The position numbers and the translations under genes are program-made. The notes under the pieces were generated by a model. It was given only the letters and a program-made list of their open reading frames with translations. It searched no databases and was not told the origin of the DNA. Shown here one piece after another: positions 61,087 to 64,000 of a DNA stretch of 64,000 nt; the stretch's first letter is position 1; every line of letters starts with the position of its first letter. This DNA is from Parapedobacter deserti (GTDB taxonomy: Bacteria; Bacteroidota; Bacteroidia; Sphingobacteriales; Sphingobacteriaceae), in assembly GCF_042646065.1 (NCBI RefSeq), contig NZ_JBHRTA010000016.1:186001-250000 (forward strand). The letters run 5' to 3'.

Positions 61087-61458
61087 TTACTCGGGTTGCC
61101 GCGGCTCCTTGCTTATCTCGTCGAAAAGTTTGTCCATGTGCTCTACATATTCGTTGGTATCATCAAGGAAAAACTCGAGTTGTGGTACGATGCGCGCCTG
61201 ATTTTTGATGCGAACTCCTAATTTGTAGCGAATTTCGTTGGCGTGAGATTTGATAAGTTTTAAATCTTCCTTGGCCTGCTTGGTATTAAGGAAGCTCAGA
61301 TACACCCGTGCGAGGGCCAAATCCGGGGTCACCCGTACACGTGTGACGGTGATAAAGGCGCCCGGTGCCCATGCGCTGCCCTCCCGCTGGAAGAGCTCTC
61401 CCATATCCTGCTGTATGACTCCCGCAAATCGTTGTTGCCTCTTGCTTTCTGTGCTCAT
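61087..61458 (-). CDS. rbfA: 30S ribosome-binding factor RbfA
   Basis: RbfA is a late 30S maturation and cold-adaptation factor. The 123-residue protein has a KH-like fold with SKRQQRFAGVIQQDMGELFQ, TRVRVTPDLALARVYLS and the C-terminal RIVPQLEFFLDDTNEYVEHM, all standard. It heads a two-gene unit with aat. A TACCTTTG box lies at 61506-61513. Confidence 0.95.
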   Translation of the reverse strand: MSTESKRQQRFAGVIQQDMGELFQREGSAWAPGAFITVTRVRVTPDLALARVYLSFLNTKQAKEDLKLIKSHANEIRYKLGVRIKNQARIVPQLEFFLDDTNEYVEHMDKLFDEISKEPRQPE

Positions 61459-61505
61459 GGTTAGGTGCTTTATAAAATATTAACGGATGTAACCAATACT
61501 CAGTA

Positions 61506-61513
61506 CAAAGGTA
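61506..61513 (-). promoter_or_regulatory. rbfA promoter -7 box
   Basis: The minus strand reads TACCTTTG, 47 bases before the rbfA ATG. Confidence 0.5.
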
Positions 61514-61691
61514 ATGATTTTTCCTGAACGATTGGCTGGTATACGCGGGTCGACTCGTGCCTTGCAGTAAGCAAACTAATACTGGATCATTTTTTCAATT
61601 CAAAAAAAAATTGTAAAATAGAAAACAAATGCTGATATTTGCAAGCTCTTTGCGAAAAGGGCATTTATATTAGATAATAAAGCATACGATC

Positions 61692-61925
61692 ATGTCAAGA
61701 GTTTGTGATTTAACAGGAAAAGGGGCGATGAACGGTTACAGCGTTTCCAATTCAAATATGAAGACGAAGCGCAAGTTTTATCCCAACTTGCAGACCAAGC
61801 GGTTCTTCATTCCCGAGGAAAACCGCTGGATTACCCTGAAAGTATCCACCTCAGCGATAAAGACCATCAACAAAAACGGTATTACGGCCGTGATCAATAA
61901 GTTTATCAAAAAAGGATACGTTTAA
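61692..61925 (+). CDS. rpmB: 50S ribosomal protein L28
   Basis: bL28 is a protein of the large ribosomal subunit. The 77-residue product has the family start MSRVCDLTGKGAMNGYSVSN (residues 1-20), with KTKRKFYPNLQ and the end INKFIKKGYV. It is followed by rpmG after 49 bases and the DUF4295 gene, the standard Bacteroidota order. Confidence 0.97.
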   Translation: MSRVCDLTGKGAMNGYSVSNSNMKTKRKFYPNLQTKRFFIPEENRWITLKVSTSAIKTINKNGITAVINKFIKKGYV

Positions 61926-61974
61926 TTCGGAATACTGTCTGTCCGATTTCGGCAGATGATAATAGAGTAAAGCA

Positions 61975-62157
61975 ATGGCTAAAAAAGGAAATAGGGTACA
62001 GGTGATTTTGGAATGTACCGAGCACAAGGAAAGCGGTCTCCCCGGTATGTCGCGGTATATTACCACGAAAAACAAAAAAAATACGACCGAACGGTTGGAA
62101 TTGAAGAAGTTCAATCCCATATTAAGGCGCGTTACCGTTCACAAAGAGATTAAATAA
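61975..62157 (+). CDS. rpmG: 50S ribosomal protein L33
   Basis: bL33 is a 60-residue protein of the large subunit. GNRVQVILECTEHKESG, YITTKNKKNTTERLELKKF and the end VHKEIK match the family. There is no zinc CxxC pair; only one Cys remains, so this is a zinc-free form. It lies in the ribosomal operon between rpmB and bL38. Confidence 0.97.
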   Translation: MAKKGNRVQVILECTEHKESGLPGMSRYITTKNKKNTTERLELKKFNPILRRVTVHKEIK

Positions 62158-62204
62158 CTCGGCAGTAGCTTTCAGGTAGCAAGCTGCATAAATTATAGAA
62201 AGAC

Positions 62205-62390
62205 ATGGCAAAGAAAGCAGTAGCATCGCTCAAAACCGGTAAAGGCAAAGATTACACCAAGGTCATCACCGCGGTTAAATCTCCAAAGACCGGTGCATAC
62301 ACCTTCAAGGAACTAATTGCACACAACGACCACGTGAAAGAAGCCATCGAGGTGGCCCGTGAAGCCGTTATTGAATCGGTTGAGCAGTAA
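62205..62390 (+). CDS. DUF4295 protein, ribosomal protein bL38 of Bacteroidota
   Basis: The 61-residue basic protein starts MAKKAVASLKTGKGKDYTKV and includes SPKTGAYTFKE, the DUF4295 signature. The family is restricted to Bacteroidota and is known, from ribosome structural work in Flavobacterium as I recall it, as a large-subunit protein named bL38. Position directly after rpmB-rpmG supports a ribosomal role. A good intrinsic terminator follows, which ends the ribosomal operon. Confidence 0.88.
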   Translation: MAKKAVASLKTGKGKDYTKVITAVKSPKTGAYTFKELIAHNDHVKEAIEVAREAVIESVEQ

Positions 62391-62413
62391 TTTTGTGCTA
62401 GTGGCATTAAGAG

Positions 62414-62448
62414 AAGCCGTTTCGGAGGTCTACCGGAAGGGCTTTTTT
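62414..62448 (+). terminator. Intrinsic terminator after the rpmB-rpmG-bL38 operon
   Basis: AAGCC (62414-62418) pairs with GGCTT (62440-62444), and TTTCGG (62420-62425) with CCGGAA (62433-62438) with one G-U pair and a G-G mismatch between them; loop AGGTCTA. Six T follow (62443-62448). ftsY starts 30 bases later, so it should need its own promoter or read-through. Confidence 0.8.
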
Positions 62449-62477
62449 GTTATGGTTATAACTTAGCGGCAACAGCT

Positions 62478-63440
62478 ATGGGACTATTTGATTTTTTAAA
62501 GAAGAAACAAGAAACACCCGAGGCACAGGAAGCGCTTGACAAAGGGCTGGAGAAAACTAAAGAAGGGTTTTTCTCCAAGATTACCAAGGCAGTGGTGGGC
62601 AAATCCACCGTTGACGATGAGGTACTCGACGACCTGGAAGAGGTGCTGGTCACGTCTGACGTGGGTGTGAGCACGACGCTCAAGATCATAGAGCGCATTC
62701 AGACCCGGGTGTCTCGGGAAAAATACGTCAACACATCCGAACTTAATGCTATCCTGCGAGACGAAATACAGGCGCTGCTTGCCGAAAACAACAGCTCGGA
62801 TTTCGAGCATTTCGAATATGGTGAACACCGCCCTTATGTCATTATGGTGGTAGGCGTCAACGGCGTGGGTAAGACGACGACGATTGGCAAGCTGGCTTAC
62901 CAGTTAAAGGAAGCAGGAAGTAAAGTGGTGTTAGGGGCCGCTGATACGTTCCGGGCTGCAGCGGTAGACCAGATCAAACTTTGGGGCGAGCGTGTCGGCG
63001 TGCGCGTTGTTGCACAGGCGATGGGATCAGATCCCGCTTCCGTAGCATATGATACGGTGAAGTCTGCCGTGTCGAACGGCGATGACGTAGCGATCATCGA
63101 TACTGCTGGGAGGCTGCACAACAAGGTCGCCCTGATGAATGAACTTACTAAAATCAAGCAGGTGATGCATAAAGTGGTGCCCGGCGCTCCACATGAGATC
63201 TTATTGGTGCTTGATGCGTCTACCGGACAGAACGCCATCGAACAGTGCAAGCAATTCATGCAAGCCACTGACGTGAATGCGTTAGCCCTCACGAAGCTTG
63301 ACGGCACTGCTAAAGGTGGCGTAGTCATTGGTGTTTCAGACCAGTTCAAGATTCCGGTAAAATATATCGGTGTAGGCGAGAAGGTGGGCGATCTCCAGTT
63401 ATTCAACAAAAAGGAGTTTGTGGATTCGCTATTCAAGTGA
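62478..63440 (+). CDS. ftsY: Signal recognition particle receptor FtsY
   Basis: FtsY receives SRP-ribosome complexes at the inner membrane. The 320-residue protein has the NG domain only, with a short charged N-terminus rather than the long acidic A domain of E. coli. GTPase motifs are GVNGVGKTTTIGKLA (G1), DTAGRLHNK (G3) and TKLDGTAKGG (G4), plus ADTFRAAAVDQI. It starts 30 bases after an intrinsic terminator. rimO follows 13 bases later. Confidence 0.97.
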   Translation: MGLFDFLKKKQETPEAQEALDKGLEKTKEGFFSKITKAVVGKSTVDDEVLDDLEEVLVTSDVGVSTTLKIIERIQTRVSREKYVNTSELNAILRDEIQALLAENNSSDFEHFEYGEHRPYVIMVVGVNGVGKTTTIGKLAYQLKEAGSKVVLGAADTFRAAAVDQIKLWGERVGVRVVAQAMGSDPASVAYDTVKSAVSNGDDVAIIDTAGRLHNKVALMNELTKIKQVMHKVVPGAPHEILLVLDASTGQNAIEQCKQFMQATDVNALALTKLDGTAKGGVVIGVSDQFKIPVKYIGVGEKVGDLQLFNKKEFVDSLFK

Positions 63441-63453
63441 AGACGCGCATACC

Positions 63454-64000
63454 ATGAAAACAAAACAATCCAAACTATCTCCCGCGGTTGGTAACCCCCG
63501 TGTAAATGTGGTTACACTTGGCTGCTCAAAGAATATTCATGACAGTGAAGTACTCATGGGTCAATTGCAAGGTAATGATATACGGGTGGTACATGAAGCC
63601 AGTAACATACAGGCTGATGACATCGTAGTCATCAACACCTGTGGCTTTATAGACAATGCCAAACAGGAGTCCATTGACACAATTCTTCAATACAGCGCGC
63701 TTAAGGATGAAGGCAAAGTAGGCAAGGTAATCGTAACCGGCTGCCTTTCCGAGCGGTATAAACCTGAATTGCAGGCGGAGATTCCCAATGTTGACGCCTA
63801 TTTCGGTACCAACGACCTGCCGGAGCTGTTGGGTACCATTGGAGCCGATTATAAGCATGAACTGCTCGGCGAGCGTATGCTCACCACACCCTCCCACTTC
63901 GCCTATTTTAAAATTGCTGAAGGGTGCAACCGTCCGTGTTCATTTTGCGCCATCCCGCTTATGCGTGGCAAGCATGTGTCCAAGCCTATGGAAAGCTTGG
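63454..64000 (+). CDS. rimO: Ribosomal protein S12 methylthiotransferase RimO, N-terminal part
   Basis: The gene runs off the right edge; 182 codons are visible. RimO is a radical-SAM enzyme with two [4Fe-4S] clusters that methylthiolates Asp89 of ribosomal protein S12. The N-terminal UPF0004 domain has VNVVTLGCSKNIHDSEVLMG with the first cluster Cys, INTCGFIDNAKQES and TGCLSERY with further Cys. The radical-SAM CxxxCxxC is in EGCNRPCSFCAIP (about residues 160-172). The start ATG at 63454 begins MKTKQSKLSP. Confidence 0.95.
   Translation, partial: MKTKQSKLSPAVGNPRVNVVTLGCSKNIHDSEVLMGQLQGNDIRVVHEASNIQADDIVVINTCGFIDNAKQESIDTILQYSALKDEGKVGKVIVTGCLSERYKPELQAEIPNVDAYFGTNDLPELLGTIGADYKHELLGERMLTTPSHFAYFKIAEGCNRPCSFCAIPLMRGKHVSKPMESL

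Noticed and set aside
1..64000. tRNA, rRNA, CRISPR, insertion sequences, prophage or a defence island
   Set aside because: I looked for T-loop motifs, regular direct repeats, transposase and phage signatures and found none; the gene content is core metabolism and housekeeping.

Overview
The window reads as chromosomal DNA of a Bacteroidota bacterium, most likely a Sphingobacteriaceae member. The evidence is a gldD homologue, a bL38 (DUF4295) gene directly after rpmG, the phylum-type bamD-rpoZ-coaBC cluster, a Bacteroidota-type YbeY motif, and many copies of the Bacteroidota promoter box TAnnTTTG. The genus is an inference. Genes are dense and lie on both strands. I see no tRNA or rRNA gene, CRISPR array, insertion sequence or prophage. 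This is mostly core genome, and I found no clear new multigene system; the most interesting signals are short DNA elements.

Layout. 1-2.6 kb: the start of an FAD monooxygenase, an RsmI-like methyltransferase, apaG, and a gene-poor stretch with an 11-bp-phased repeat array. 2.6-8.1 kb: an ABC-F ATPase, two parS-like palindromes, mnmG and an Ig-like lipoprotein. 8.1-12.9 kb: a gamma carbonic anhydrase, then divergent nadB and nadA around an AT-rich 492-bp gap, then thiL. 12.9-17.9 kb: acnA, a cold-shock gene, a pterin dehydratase, and a small membrane protein-dgkA-recO operon. 17.9-21.4 kb: a LacI regulator facing bamD-rpoZ-coaBC. 21.7-25.3 kb: a secreted M14 peptidase, a NifU-like protein and a surface protein. 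25.3-30.9 kb: comA-aroE-gldD, a metallo-beta-lactamase-fold hydrolase, an FtsX-type permease and a TPR protein.

31-34.7 kb: an ALDH7-type dehydrogenase, then kduI-kduD for uronate catabolism. 34.7-41.2 kb: yicC-gmk-nadD, dnaN-dedA-CAP lipoprotein, ruvX, ybeY and ndk. 41.3-45.7 kb: a secreted serine hydrolase, ispH, hemH and a metallophosphoesterase. 45.7-51.1 kb: a GH32 fructanase with a VCBS beta-propeller protein, an esterase and a MacB-type permease. 51.2-59.5 kb: uvrA, a GT39-like membrane transferase, a PafA-like phosphatase and dxs. 59.7-64 kb: scpA, rbfA-aat, rpmB-rpmG-bL38, ftsY and the start of rimO.

Functional threads are NAD synthesis (nadB, nadA, nadD), isoprenoid synthesis (dxs, ispH), replication and chromosome segregation (dnaN, scpA, parS-like sites), ribosome biogenesis (rbfA, ybeY, ruvX, rpmB, rpmG, bL38, rimO), envelope assembly (bamD, gldD, FtsX-type permeases) and polysaccharide use (GH32, kduI-kduD). 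In many genes a TAnnTTTG box lies only 3 to 8 bases before the start codon, which suggests leaderless or very short-leader mRNAs and helped fix several starts.
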